From Tetmemena sp. SeJ-2015 (taxonomy: Eukaryota > Ciliophora > Spirotrichea > Sporadotrichida > Oxytrichidae), in NCBI GenBank assembly GCA_027382625.1, contig JAJKFJ010022319.1, forward strand, positions 1 through 64,000: a stretch of 64,000 nt of DNA, given 5' to 3'. How positions within the stretch are numbered: position 1 is the stretch's first letter; each line of letters starts with the position of its first letter. This document shows positions 11,295-22,301 of the stretch, one piece after another. The position numbers and the translations under genes are program-made. A model generated the notes under the pieces. That model was given only the letters and a program-made list of their open reading frames with translations, was not told the origin of the DNA and made no database searches.

Positions 11295-12763
11295 TCATGT
11301 CTTTTTAAACAATTACTTGAGCTTCTTTGCAATGTCGTCTAGGGTCAAGCTTCCGTCTTTGAATCCAATGAGGTCGTCGATGAACCACCTCTGACTCTTG
11401 GTGTAGCCCGAAGCTATGTACTGCAGCCTCAAGGCGGTGTGAACCGAGCCACTATGTGTGGTGAGCGACAGGAGTGTGTCTTTGAGGAAGCCGCTGCAGA
11501 CGATGAGGCCCATGGAGTAGATGTCGAACGAGGCCTTGGCCGCCAGCACCTCTGCCTCCTCGCGGTGTCTGATCCAAGGGATGGGCGGCAGCCACTGATC
11601 CAGGCTTTCCTAGCCAGCCTTGCATGCATGGCGAAAGTTGCACAGGAAGACCTCGGGCGGGGTCTCTATGATGCGAAAGTAGGAAGGGCTGAGACAGCGG
11701 TGTGTGACCCCATGCTGGTGCACCGCTCCGACTATGCTGAGCATCATACCAAGTACCTCGACGAGCATCCAGGCCTGGACGGGGTTCTGTGTGAACATTG
11801 CAAAGCTGTAGTCATACTCTCTGTACATGAATAGTATCCCCTCCCGCCAGATGTAGACCTGCCTGACCTCGTCGAGACCTTGCACGCCCTATTGCCTGAG
11901 GTAGGTGGTGACCTTGAAGTCGTTGAACAGGCGCATCATGTTCTCTGCATCCTCTTGCAAGTCCTGCTTGCTGAAGTGCGAGTGGTGCCTTTCGTCTCCA
12001 TCTTGCTTCTGGGGCTCCTCGAAGTAGAGGCCGCCTGACCTTCCAGCGTGCTCTAGGATCGTATTGAGCTCCCATCGAATTGTGAATGAGGACTCCCAGC
12101 TCATCAAGAGCGCGCGCGATACCTTCGCTAGTCCTCACTAAGAGGCCGCTTTAAAAATGGCAGTGTACTGGCTCCTCGCATTTTGAAGGGCGCTGGAGCT
12201 CCTGCACGGGAGCCTGACATAGCTGGCCCAGCTAGCGTGGCAGCACGACTTAGGAATCTGCCGCTGTGATCTCCTAGTGGAGGAGCGTCGAGCTTAAGCT
12301 GTTTCAGGACTAGAGGGCTGTACCCAGAGCGCAAGAGATCCTCCTTGCTATGGCTAGCCAGGTGCGCCTTCAGGGCGCGAGAGGCAGGGAACGCCCTCGC
12401 TCCATCGCTGCAGAGCTTGCACTAATACGTGCCTCTGATTTTTAATTGTTGGTAGCAGCCCTTGGCGCGCCCATGGACCACGGCATGCCTCTTGAGCTCC
12501 TTGGGCTTGTAGACTCTGTGGCAATGCGCGCACCTGAGCAGGAGCCTGGGCCGTTGGGCCCTCTCGCTTCCCTGCCCTCGCCTTCGCCTTCGCGACAGCC
12601 ATTCCTCCAGCCAATCGTGGTAGCCCCGCTGGCCTCGCGTTCGCTGCTAAGGCACGAGGCTTCCTTGCGCAGCGAAGCCGCTGCTTCCATAGGGCCGAGG
12701 ACTCGCCGGCTCAGCGCACTGGGCTGTGCGTCTCATGCCTTGAGATTGGCTTGCGCTCTCCAT
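11295..12763 (-). pseudogene. TBE-element zinc-finger/kinase protein (57-kDa ORF class)
   Basis: ATG at 12763-12761; TGA at 11297-11295; about 488 codons, fitting the 57-kDa ORF of TBE transposons. The N-terminal half is Arg-rich and holds two C2H2-type fingers (LRCAHCHRVYKPKELKRH and YQCKLC...ALKAHLASH). The C-terminal half is kinase-like: FAMFTQNPVQAWMLVEVL, then VTHRCLSPSYF in place of the HRD loop, then SFDIYSMGLIV. The catalytic Asp of HRD is replaced (HRC) and no clear DFG is seen, so kinase activity is doubtful. One frameshift occurs near 12105 in a GCGCGC run. TAG encodes Gln in YLRQQ. Codons are GC-rich (about 60%), very unlike the host DNA. It is divergent from the small ORF at 13278 and may act in DNA binding during transposition or programmed elimination. 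Confidence 0.8.
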
Positions 12764-12892
12764 ATTAAATAGTAAATTATTCCTATTAAATAATCAGGCA
12801 CTTAACTTTAGTCACCCAGTGAACCATAGCCTAGGAGCCACCCCACTCAGCCCCAGCATGGCTATAGCGCTCCCTCAGCTTCCTCAAGGTAA

Positions 12893-13015
12893 GCATGTCC
12901 AAGACCATACCTTTTCGCTCATGGAAAACATCCAAATCCATACCCTCCCTGAAATGTCCAAAAGCATACCTTTTTCCTCATAAAAAACATCCAAAACCAT
13001 ACCTAATTCCTTCTT
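12893..13015. repeat. CATACCTTTTTCCTCAT-type repeats in the TBE intergenic region
   Basis: Four imperfect units sharing CCAAAACCATACCT start near 12899, 12931, 12957 and 12990, between the divergent 57-kDa and 22-kDa class ORFs. They sit where promoters for both genes should lie. The role is unknown; a regulatory or recombination-derived origin is inference. Confidence 0.6.
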
Positions 13016-13277
13016 TAGAGTCTCAAGCCATGCAAGAGGCTCAAGCCCGCTACAGACAGAGAAAGCAACCTACCCAGCGCGAGCCCTAGATTTACCAGCG
13101 CTATGCAGCTTCGGGGACACAAGTTTATGTCCTGCAAGATATGGGTCACCAGCTAATTTAATAGAGAGAGCGCTACTATTAAGTACCCAAACTCTAATTT
13201 AAGCTTATGTACCTCAATTAATTAAGACCTTAACTTATTTTAAAGGAGGACCAGACAGACCCGACTAGACTCTAGTC

Positions 13278-14064
13278 ATGATGAACTTCAACCAGAGGGC
13301 TCACACGAGCATCAACCAGACTCACATCGTCAGCAGCAAGCAGCTGGAATCGAAGTTCAGCTCCAAGGGGGACCTCTACTCCTACCTCAAGTTCCAAGGT
13401 ATGCATTCAAATACTGCTTAACCTGCTACAGCTGGCTATCACCTGCCCTCCCAGAAGCGGACCAGCCTCCGCTTCCTGAGGGATGTCCTCTCCGGGTAGA
13501 AGCTCCTGATGAGGACGGCCGAGCTCACCCAGATCAACGTCCCCAACTACCCTGAGCTCTCCGTGGCGAGCATCTTCGAGATGGTGCGGGGGGACAAGGA
13601 GCTGCTCAGCTACCTCAACTACTACGAGGACATGGGCGAGCTGCCTGAGCGCAGCTACATGCTTTCCATACTCGGCACTCTCAGGGGGGACTTCCTATAG
13701 AAGCTCGTCCACGCACAGCAACAGCTCAGAATGTCAGGCAGACTAGAGGAGGAGAAGCTAGACACCATCGAGGTTAGCCCAGAGATGCTCCGGAGCCTTG
13801 AGGCGCAACCCTACTACTCGAGTAAGAATTCCAGGCCCCTTAGATTATGCTTTAGAAAAGAAGGGCAGAGCCCTGGCATTGCTGAAGGTGACCTCTACTG
13901 GGAAGCGTCAATAGAAGAAGCGCAAGCGGTTTGAGATCAGCTGTGCCTACGAGGGAGCCGGGGAAGACAGCCTCATGGGTGTGAGCGCAATCGGTGGGCT
14001 GAAGCCGCTTGACGTTGAGATGGGATTGCTGAGGTCCCCTCCCGCCAAGAGGATGCTCGCTTGA
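13278..14064 (+). CDS. TBE-element small protein (22-kDa ORF class)
   Basis: This is the only TBE gene here that reads without a break. ATG 13278, TGA 14062-14064, with two GT-AG introns (13399-13431, 33 nt; 13822-13855, 34 nt) giving 239 residues. The exons sum to exact codons. Segments: SFEMVRG-type central region (IFEMVRGDKELLSYLNYYED), then PERSYMLSILGTLRGDFLQK, then a very basic KRQQKKRKRF near residue 190. TAG reads as Gln at three places. No catalytic motif is recognisable; the function of this ORF in TBE elements is not established. It converges on the transposase, only about 50 bp away tail to tail. Codons are GC-rich, like the other TBE genes. Confidence 0.8.
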
Positions 14065-14113
14065 GGTTTTAAATAGGGTACTTAAGCTTAAGTTGCTTTA
14101 AAATTAATCCTAA

Positions 14114-15135
14114 TCACTCCAACTCTATGACTCTGTCTTCCATTCTACTGAGGCCACGTGCTATGGTGCGCTAGCAGTCCAGCTGCTCTATCGAGCGAAT
14201 GCGCCAGCTATGATGTCGACGTGCTAGCCTGGCTCACCCGGAAGTCCTCTCGCGCGATGCCGCTTGTAGTGGCCTTTCACTCTGCTAAACACTCCTCGAT
14301 GGGTGAAGCACGAAGGAGTAACGGAGCGTTGAAGATGAGCTCTATGCTGACTCAGAGCAAGCCTGGCGACCGAGCGAGAGTGATGGGCTCTGAGGTTGTC
14401 TAGTAAGACCTATAGCCTTTCCCGTGGATGGCGCAGCCGCAGCTCGCGTGCGAGGATCTCTATGGTGATCGACATCTCGCGAAGGGCGAAGCCCTCCAAG
14501 CCTGCGTGCGAGCTTATCATGACCAGAGCAGCCATAGTGTCGAGCTTAACCCCCTCCTTGAGTAGCACTTAGTTTTGGTTGGGCTTGGCCCAGGACCTGA
14601 TGGTGGCGTGGTACGGCTTGAATATCGTTTCGTCGAGGTAGACAATGTACGCCTTCTCGCTCCCGCTCGCTAGCATCTTCCTTTACACGCAAGCTTGTGT
14701 CCTCCGTATTTCCTCCTGCTTGCGCTGGCTCAAGCTGTAGTCACTCCTTGTCACCTTGAACTTTACGCCATGTGCGCGATAGATGCTTCTCAGGGAGCCC
14801 TTGCAGAGCTTGACTTCGGGGTGCTGGCGATGGAACATGAGGCACCGCTGAGCGAGGGAGAGGTGCTTCTGCTCTGCCAGAGTGTGGTCGTTGAGAAGGT
14901 AGCACAAGTGCTCGAAGGTCAATGGCGACCTAGACTTGGCTCCAAGTATCAACTCCATGGTGAGGGTGAGAGCTCCCCTGCACACTCGCTGGATGGAATA
15001 CACTCCGACTCCTGGAGCAGCTCGGATCTCTGAGTAGGAGCAGTAGACCAGGTTCTCGGCTGTAGGCTGCAATGTTCTGAACCTGAGCAGGACTATGAGC
15101 TAGGACAGCTATGGTGTCGCAACGTGCTTTCCCAT
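14114..15135 (-). pseudogene. TBE-type DDE transposase (42-kDa ORF class), broken
   Basis: ATG 15135-15133; likely TGA 14116-14114; about 340 codons. It is a Tc1/mariner-superfamily transposase: an N-terminal helix-turn-helix region (residues 1-110, including RSIYRAHGVKFKV), first catalytic Asp in YIVYLDETIF, second in QVLLDNLRAHH, and the Glu in SPIEECLAE about 34 residues later. The frame changes just before SIELIFN (about 14345) and again near the C-terminus (GLSRMEDRVIELE), and TGA replaces the expected Trp codon after CLAE, so this copy cannot encode active enzyme as read. In Oxytricha such transposases take part in programmed DNA elimination; that is known for the family and not shown here. 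Confidence 0.85.
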
Positions 15136-15640
15136 CTCTAATTTAATATAGATATGGGCTATAGATTATTCTTTCTTTACCCTTTATCCTGATTAATCCT
15201 TCTTGAATAAAAACAGAAGAATGATTTAAAGCATTTTGGGATAATGCAATAAATAAGTTATAATAATTATTTACTAAACATATATCACCTTTTAATCTTT
15301 CTTAAATCTCTTGATCTGTTTGTGTATATCTAAGATTCCCTGTCCAAAAAAATTATCCCTTTGAGTGTTTAAAAATAAATTGCTTTGTAGCTGATGTCGA
15401 CTGTCCTTTATATTATAGGAAGATAGAATTATGTGATCAAGAATTCAAATTTTATAAATGCAAAAGTTTTTAATTTAATTAATGCAGCTGATTATAAATT
15501 AAGATCTTATAATATGAATTTAATTTTGGAAAATGGGTTTAAATATACGGAGCACAAGAATTAATTACATAAAGATCTATCGATAAACCTTTAAATCTAT
15601 TCTTAAAATACTTTATTACTAAATAATAATTAAGGGAATT
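15136..15640. other. AT-rich flank of the TBE element; ends not found
   Basis: TBE elements normally end in inverted repeats with C4A4 telomeric repeats. I find no C4A4 run and no inverted match between this flank and 11.05-11.29 kb, so the element ends are eroded, lost or outside what can be recognised by eye. Confidence 0.5.
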
Positions 15641-15649
15641 AAAGGGCCC

Positions 15650-16125
15650 CCTGCATAAATAAGATAGGCCGTGACGTCAATGATATTGCTGTGACGCACT
15701 TATCTGACGCACACAAACCTACCAGCCGAATCGGGCTATTAAACACGTGGCACCCACCTCACATTCTCAGCAGAAGCCCCCGGTTTCTGCAGACCATCCA
15801 AAAAAAAACCTAAAAGGAGAAAAAAATCCGGTAGCTTCGGACCGAGAGCAAGTCGCTGCTCCGTAGCGTCTGGCTTCGCTGTCCAGCTGCATGACTGAGT
15901 GTTTGCCCATAGATCTCGTCCCTCCACGCCTACAAGGATTAGGAGGGTGAGTGGTAGACCCCTCACCTTTGATTATCTTACCAGTGAGCAGCCCAACCAC
16001 TTTCCCCAGGGCTTCGGCTGCTATTATCCCTTGCCTCTTTTAAGCACTCACCCACCAGCCAATGGATTACCAAACCAGAAAGCCTTCAGGGAAAGGGCGG
16101 CCGGTGCCTAGTGCCGGTCGTGTGC
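15650..16125 (-). ncRNA. GC-rich structured island, possible RNA gene
   Basis: About 475 bp at roughly 50% GC in a 25% GC landscape. It contains several short hairpins: GGTGAG...CTCACC near 15945-15966, GCAGAA...TTTCTGC near 15769-15789, and CCGGTGC...GTGCCGG near 16099-16117. On the minus strand two T runs (seven T near 15820-15830, nine T near 15807-15815) follow the structured part, as a polymerase III terminator would. Open frames present lack protein character in either code. I could not match it to SRP, RNase P, snRNA or tRNA. A GC-rich transposon remnant is the main alternative; GACGCACAC occurs inverted near both ends. Confidence 0.3.
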
Positions 16126-17040
16126 GTCCTGAATTTTAACTTTCTAATTTACTTTATTACTAAAAAAATATATTCTTTTATCTCACAGTTTAAGGTTATA
16201 TATTTTTCATCATAATATTAAGAATACAGATTACTTTTTAAGGTAAATTTAATTCCAAAAGAATCACTGGGAGAAAAGGACATAAAAATAACCATAAACT
16301 CTCTCAATGATTCAAGAGTCAAACTTTAAAATATATTAACTTATGACTTAATTTTCCTAAATCTTGTCAGTTAATCTCTCTAATATGAAATTTAATATTT
16401 TTAATGGTGAATTATTGAAAACCAAATTCTATGTTCCTATATTTGGCTAAGACGCTGCTGCTAGTTCTTAAGAGGAGAGAAGGAATCCACTATGATCTTG
16501 TCTCCCTTTCCTAAAAGACTAGTCTGCTGAGAATGCTTGGAAGTTGTAAGGAGCTACAATTAAGGATTGCCTTTGTATTTAGTGAAGCAGAGTTAACTTA
16601 AATCTTTAAGAATTTGTCGTGTCGTTCTCTCCAGTGTGATTCTTAATGCTGATCTTGGTAGTAATTCATCCCTAATGAATTTTTATACTTTTTAAAAAAA
16701 GAAATGCTATTCTAATTACTTCTAAATGGCTGGAAATTAAAATTAAATTAAAACGAAAATGTTGTTGAGACACGATATTTTAATTATTTGTTATGGAATA
16801 TTATCGCAATTATTATTTCTTTTATCATAAATATAAATTATTTAGCTTTTCATATAAAGCTAAAAGCAGTCTACCCAAAATTCATAATTATTTACTAAAA
16901 ATAATTTTTGTGAGTAAATCTTAGGTTTTGAAGCAATAACATAATTAATAGATAGGCTTGAGATTATAGTAGATAAAATATTTCATTTACTCATTTTAAA
17001 ATATTAGTTATTTTGCATAGTAATTTATTGCCACAATCAA
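16126..17040. other. AT-rich DNA, no gene seen
   Basis: No supportable coding frame or named repeat. Confidence 0.5.
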
Positions 17041-17041
17041 A

Positions 17042-17485
17042 TATAATTGAGAATTAAAAAAAACTTGTGGTAAAATACAACTTATTCTTGTACAATTCTA
17101 AAAAAGTTATATAGACATATTTAAATATTTTTTTTTAAAACAAGCTTGTTGTCTTCGAGCATTCTATCCGCATCTTCAACAAAAGTTAGGAAAATTTAAG
17201 ATTGTCAAGGGAGATTGCACAGCCGGTTTGGCCACGATGATCGCCACAATAATCCAAGCTGTTTGCGACTTAGATTGTTGTGGCGATCATCGTGGCCAAA
17301 CCGGCTGTGCAATCTCCCTTGACAATCTTAAATTTTCCTAACTTTTGTTGAAGATGAGGATAGAATGCCCGAAGACAACAAGCTTGTTTAAAAAAAAAAT
17401 ATTTAAATATGTCTATATAACTTTTTTAGAATTGTACAAGAATAAGTTGTATTTTACCACAAGTTTTTTTTAATTCTCAATTATA
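17042..17485. repeat. Large palindrome, about 215-bp arms, 18-bp loop
   Basis: 17042-17258 matches the reverse complement of 17277-17485 with only a few mismatches (for example at the GAGCATTC/GCCCGAAG and ATCCGCATC/GATGAGGAT positions). The inner arms are GC-richer and read RGQTGCAISLDNLKF on one strand. The mismatches argue against a simple amplification or assembly fold-back. Confidence 0.85.
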
Positions 17486-17639
17486 ATTGATTATAAAGAA
17501 AATCAGTGAAATAGTAAATTATGTGAAGGATATAAAAGATTATCAAATAAATATGTATCAAAATACTTTAGTGATTTTAATTGGATTTGCATCTGATAAT
17601 AAATTAATTTATTAAGAACAAATGAATTTTAAAAGAAAT

Positions 17640-18060
17640 TGGTTTTGAATGAGGTTGTCAGTCACAACAACTGCAGCTCTACATAAGATTCGGTATATTA
17701 ATGCTTTCAAAAATAGCGAAAACTATTGCAAAACACTTTGCTACAATCTCAGCTAAGGCAAGTTATAATATTATGACTGTATGAAAACTTTTTCTTTATA
17801 GAGTGAACATATTAATGTAATATATCATAAGCAATGTTAAATGAACGTTCAAATGGCTAAAAGACATTAGAAAAAAATAGGAAAAAGACTCAAAAGATGC
17901 TCTAAAAGCAGGAGATGGCATAATACTGTGCAAAATCATTTCAATTTGTTCCTTTCTGTATCAACAATTATTTTTCAAACATAAATTACACAATTATCTA
18001 TTCATATCCTTCCCATAATTCAAACTTATCCCTAATAGAAATTTAATTTAGCGAACTAAT
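17640..18060 (+). other. Possible coding piece, weak
   Basis: The plus strand reads LNEVVSHNNCSSTQDSVY and later MAKRHQKKIGKRLKRCSK with TAA/TAG as Gln. Frame breaks are frequent and no domain is seen. It may be an MDS or a chance open stretch. Confidence 0.2.
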
Positions 18061-18369
18061 TATTAAAATTCAGTCCTAAGATATTCATAAATGGAATATA
18101 TTATTGAAGTCATAGTTCAAAAATGCACTTTTTATTTTCCAAACTGCTTTCTTCTCAACCTTTCTTGAAAATATATGCTGGATTATCATAAACAATTTTG
18201 ATTTAATTATTCCTCCATAAATTTGTATCTATCTTTGAAAGGAGGAGATAGTAGAGAATTTCTTAAGTTGTAGTTTTATATCAAAGACTAAGAATAAGAA
18301 GCTCTCTCTCTCTCTCGAATAGATTTTCATAATGCTCTCAAGAATGCGATAAGTCATAAAACTTAAAGA

Positions 18370-18700
18370 TGAGAAAAAAGGATTTTAATTAGGCGACCTC
18401 CCCAATTTTAACCATTGATCTACCCCTTTCGCATGAATTAATTAATCCTTCGTAAGGATATTTCTGAAAAGAATTTGAAGTAGTTTGACTGTGTTGGGTA
18501 GTTACTCATCTGCATAGAGGTGCAAATCTTTTTCTTGCAGAGTGGCTTAATTTACTTGATAGATATTTCTTGCTTTAATCTTCTTGTAGGCTATTGAAGT
18601 TCTCTGTTTGTTGATTTTGGCTATACTTTGTTTTTAAAAAGATAAAGATTATGCAAAGCCCTGCTTCTTGGAACTCTCACAAAAGCAACCACCCTACATT
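18370..18700 (-). CDS. MDS-like coding piece, unknown protein
   Basis: The minus strand is open with TAA/TAG as Gln for about 95 codons: NRELQQPTRRLKQEISIKQ, then SNYPTQSNYFKFFSEISLRR, then TGA near 18362. Amino-acid mix (Lys, Gln, Ser, Ile) matches the well-supported genes in the window. No start codon or domain; probably one segment of a gene whose other segments lie elsewhere (candidates at 19.9-20.8 and 23.1-23.8 kb on the same strand). Confidence 0.45.
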
Positions 18701-19349
18701 TAAAAATAATCTCCTGTCTCTGGGGATCAAATAAATTACCTATCTTTTAAAACAGTCACTTTAATTCAAGAAGCCAAATTAAATTTTCGAGTATTCCCCT
18801 AACCAGGTTAATGAGAGAGAGTCGCTCAATAACTAATACATCTCAAATTACAAATGTTCAGTCAATTGTTTATCTTAATGAAGAAACCTTTAATTTTAAT
18901 TAATAATCAATTAAATTATCGGCTTCTATATATTTAGGTTTTAATTAATTTTCTAATGAATTAATTTTCTCCTTATCACTTTAACAAGTTAAGCAAATTA
19001 ATTAAATTTCAGATTTTAACTAAATTTTTTATAATATTTAGAGAAGATAAACAGTTTTTTTTCCAATATTTTAAAGCTATTTCCTTTAAATATATGATTT
19101 AATTTAAATTAAATAGTCCATTGATATTTAGTAAAATTACATACAAATTTATAAATTAATATTAATATTGTAATAGCTACATAGCTACAAAATATAATTT
19201 TAAATTATTATAAATATCGAAAAAGCTAACTAAATAAACGAGGCCATGATTCAGTTTGATTAAAACTATACTATAATTATCAAGTTTTAAATGGTATTTT
19301 ATTTCCCTTAATTTTTGATAAATGAGTTCTAGCAAGATTAGAAAATTAT

Positions 19350-19760
19350 TTTTGAAAATTAAATTAAAATAGGCAATTATTAAAAATAATAAATGAAGAG
19401 TTGCAACATCGTGACAGTTGAAATCACAGATTCACCCCCTGATCTGCAGCAAGTTCGATAGCTTATCAAAAATTAATATGAGTTTCATCTCTAATCATCT
19501 TCATAGCATAAATGAGCAGCGAGATATGCAGCATGCAGTAATCTCAATCTCATTTTCAATCCCTCTTTGAACTTATATCACTTATAACTCTTGGATGAGC
19601 TCTCCAACACAAAAATTGAAAGGATATAAAATTCTTAGAATTCGATGCTGAATCCAATGGTGTAAAAATAATTTTGACGCAATTTAATAGTCACTCTTTT
19701 ATTCATTTAAATAATATATATTAATTAATTTGATTTCCATTGAATTCTCAGCTAAATTTA
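19350..19760 (-). mobile_element. MITE family copy 3
   Basis: Inverted copy of the family described at 3709-4121. It shares the CTGATCTGCAGC, TTCGATAGCTTATCAAAAATT and AATATGAGTTTCATC blocks and ends near TTGAATTCTCAGCTAAA. One terminal repeat is eroded. Confidence 0.7.
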
Positions 19761-19939
19761 AAGTAGATTATATCCCATAAGATGTTAAGATATTTTATTA
19801 AATTCCCTATTAAAAAAATATTTTAACTTATACTAGATTAAACAGTAGAGAGTGAATACTGTATAATTCCATTTTTTATTTTAAATTAAATAAGCTAAAT
19901 CCTCATTAGAAGATTTTGCTTAATTAAAAATTATATTTT

Positions 19940-20765
19940 TGAGATAGAGTATTGAATAAGTATTTTGAGAGGAAAGCATATTTTTATTTCCCTAAAAACT
20001 TGATTAAAATAATTATTACAAAATTCATATACTTGGCCTTCAGTGGGAAAGTCTAGTTGAATATTTTGTGTATATTACTCAGTATCAAAATCATATTTCT
20101 CACTAAATATTTTCATAGACTCTTCCAAGAATTCTTTTATTTTACTTTTGCTAAGAGAAGATAGTACATATTAGCTTTCAAATGAAGCTTGTGAATCCAA
20201 TAACTTGCTATTTGGTTTTTGTTTTGGTTTAGGAGGCTTTCCAGAATCAACTAGCGAACTGTATTTTGAACTTGAATCCTAATTCTTTATTAAAGTAAAA
20301 TTATCCTGTATTATTTTTAAGCAACAAAATGAATTAAGGTGTAGGTACCATAAATAATTTGCAAATTTATTAAGAAATTTGTTAGACATTGGAGCTAAAT
20401 TAATTATTTAATTAGAGAGTTAAAATTGAAGACCTTAGACAAAATCTAGGGTTATCGAGGAGTAAGGATGACCATTAGACAATCCATTTTCTGGCTGCGT
20501 TTATTTTCAAGAGGAGAGAAAGTTGAGTAATCTTTGGTTGATTTTAGTGAGGGATGTGTCGGTTATGATGAGCCTGAAGTGGTGTGAGAAGAAAATCAAT
20601 TCCCAAGTTAGATCTTCTGATTCAAGATTAATGCCATCTATTTGGATTCTATAGTTCTCAACGAGTGATAATCATGCTATAAACTGCCAAGCAACTCAGA
20701 GGAGATAAAAGTGAATACTGTTTGGCAATTATTTAGATAGTGCTTCAGTCTTGACCAACAGCATT
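19940..20765 (-). CDS. MDS-like coding pieces, unknown protein
   Basis: Two minus-strand stretches with strong coding character. About 20760-20490 reads NYRIQIDGINLESEDLTWEL and RLIITDTSLTKINQRLLN before a TGA. About 20290-19950 reads SGKPPKPKQKPNSKLLDSQ, KSKIKEFLEESMKIFSEKYD and QNIQLDFPTEGQVYEF. Between them lies about 200 bp of AT-rich DNA that may be an IES. No domain is recognised; the second piece looks alpha-helical and acidic/basic mixed. The pieces could belong to one gene with 18.37-18.70 kb. Confidence 0.5.
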
Positions 20766-21929
20766 ATAGGAAAGATTATAATAGATTATCAATGATTAGA
20801 ATATTTATAGAAATCCAATTTCTTCTTCTTACTCAACAGAAGTTTATTTTATAGTTTTAAATAGCAATTTCATTAAATAAAAACATAAAAAATATTAAAA
20901 TGCGAAAAAGTTAGCCAACTCATATATATTACGCAGTCTAGAATGTCAATACTTCTCTATTTTCAAAGATTTAAGTAAACCTTTTTTTACATTATTATAA
21001 GAATCATGGTGGTATTATAATTGACTCTATAATTCAACTAAGAAAGAATAAAGTCTAGATCCCATTAATTGAATTAGATTTCTGTTATAAAGTCTCTTTA
21101 CAAGTTAAATTGAATTTGGAATTATAATAGCTTTTTGATAATTAAATTTTAACTATTATAACAGCTTCAAATTTATGATAGTTCGAAATAGCTGAAGCAA
21201 TCAGCTTAAAGAATCTCAATTCTCAGTTTTAAATAAATTACTAGGTTTCGACCCTTTATTAAGGTTAATTCTCATACTTTTTCACACAAAATCTAGATCT
21301 ATCCCTTTAATTATTTATAAAGAACTTATTATAGCTGTCACTCTTTTTTTTCTACAAAAAGGCGTATGATGGTGGAGTTCGAACCAGGGCGAGTCCTCTA
21401 AATTACAGTACTGAATATGGTAATCACTCTTTAAAAGTCTTTCTAAATGAGTGGTAAAAAAGTATGTCCCTTATATATAGATTTTAACTCTTAAGATTTG
21501 AGTCTTACAATCAGAAAGATTTAATAAAAAATGTGTTTGTAAAATGGGGACGGAAGTTTGAAGACTTTCTTCTTACTTTGGAATAAATAATTTATATATT
21601 TAGTATAAAATGTTTCATTTATTAAGAAAATTAAATTTATAGCTGCCTTTATATGTTTCAAAATGAAAGCAAGGTTTCAAATTAGCAAATGTTAAATTTT
21701 AGATTTATTTTGACTACTTCCCTGATTTTTGGAATAATTATAATGATTCTTACTAAATTTAGTTTAGCGAAAGATTAGTTCATTTTAAACATTGATGTTT
21801 AGTCCATTCAAGAGCTAATCGGAAAGTCAATTTTAAATGAAAATACAACTTCAAATATTCTCTACTTATAAGCATTTCTCGGGTCTTACTAGATTTGAAA
21901 GAATAGCTATATTATATAGAGTCTACCTA

Positions 21930-22278
21930 GGTCCGAGTATGGTTAGAATACAAAGTGCACTTTCAAAATCTTAATGTTAATTTCAGTAAAACTTTCCAAT
22001 AAAGAAAGACAAGAAAACATATAAGTTAAAAGTATTTAGGCTCAGATTCCAAAATCACAAATTATGAACTTCAGAGAAGAAAAATTTATGAAAAGATAAC
22101 TCAACAAAAGAAATGTATATACAAAATATTTGGAAATTTAGATAACCTATTTTTATCCTTCCAATATAATTCATAATTTCATCTTGTTGATCTACCATAA
22201 GGTCTAAGTAATTTTCTTTCTCCTCTAAATTTAACCAGAATAATTTTTGCTAAGTGTTACCGATAAAAATGAAGATCT
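21930..22278 (+). CDS. MDS-like coding piece, unknown protein
   Basis: The plus strand reads YLGSDSKITNYELQRRKIY, EKITQQKKCIYKIFGNLDNL and LVDLPQGLSNFLSPLNLTR before TGA near 22276. An upstream piece reads VRIQSALSKSQCQFQQNF, one base out of frame. It ends about 25 bp before MITE copy 4. Function unknown. Confidence 0.45.
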
Positions 22279-22301
22279 CAGAAAAATTGCGACAGTGGTA
22301 T

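Noticed and set aside
11439..11834. Plus-strand 131-codon frame and several other long frames in the GC-rich TBE region.
   Set aside because: Opposite-strand shadows of the 57-kDa class gene, produced by its GC-rich codons.
21360..21440. GGTTCGAACTCC-like B-box on the minus strand suggesting a tRNA.
   Set aside because: The T-stem does not pair, no acceptor stem or anticodon arm can be built.
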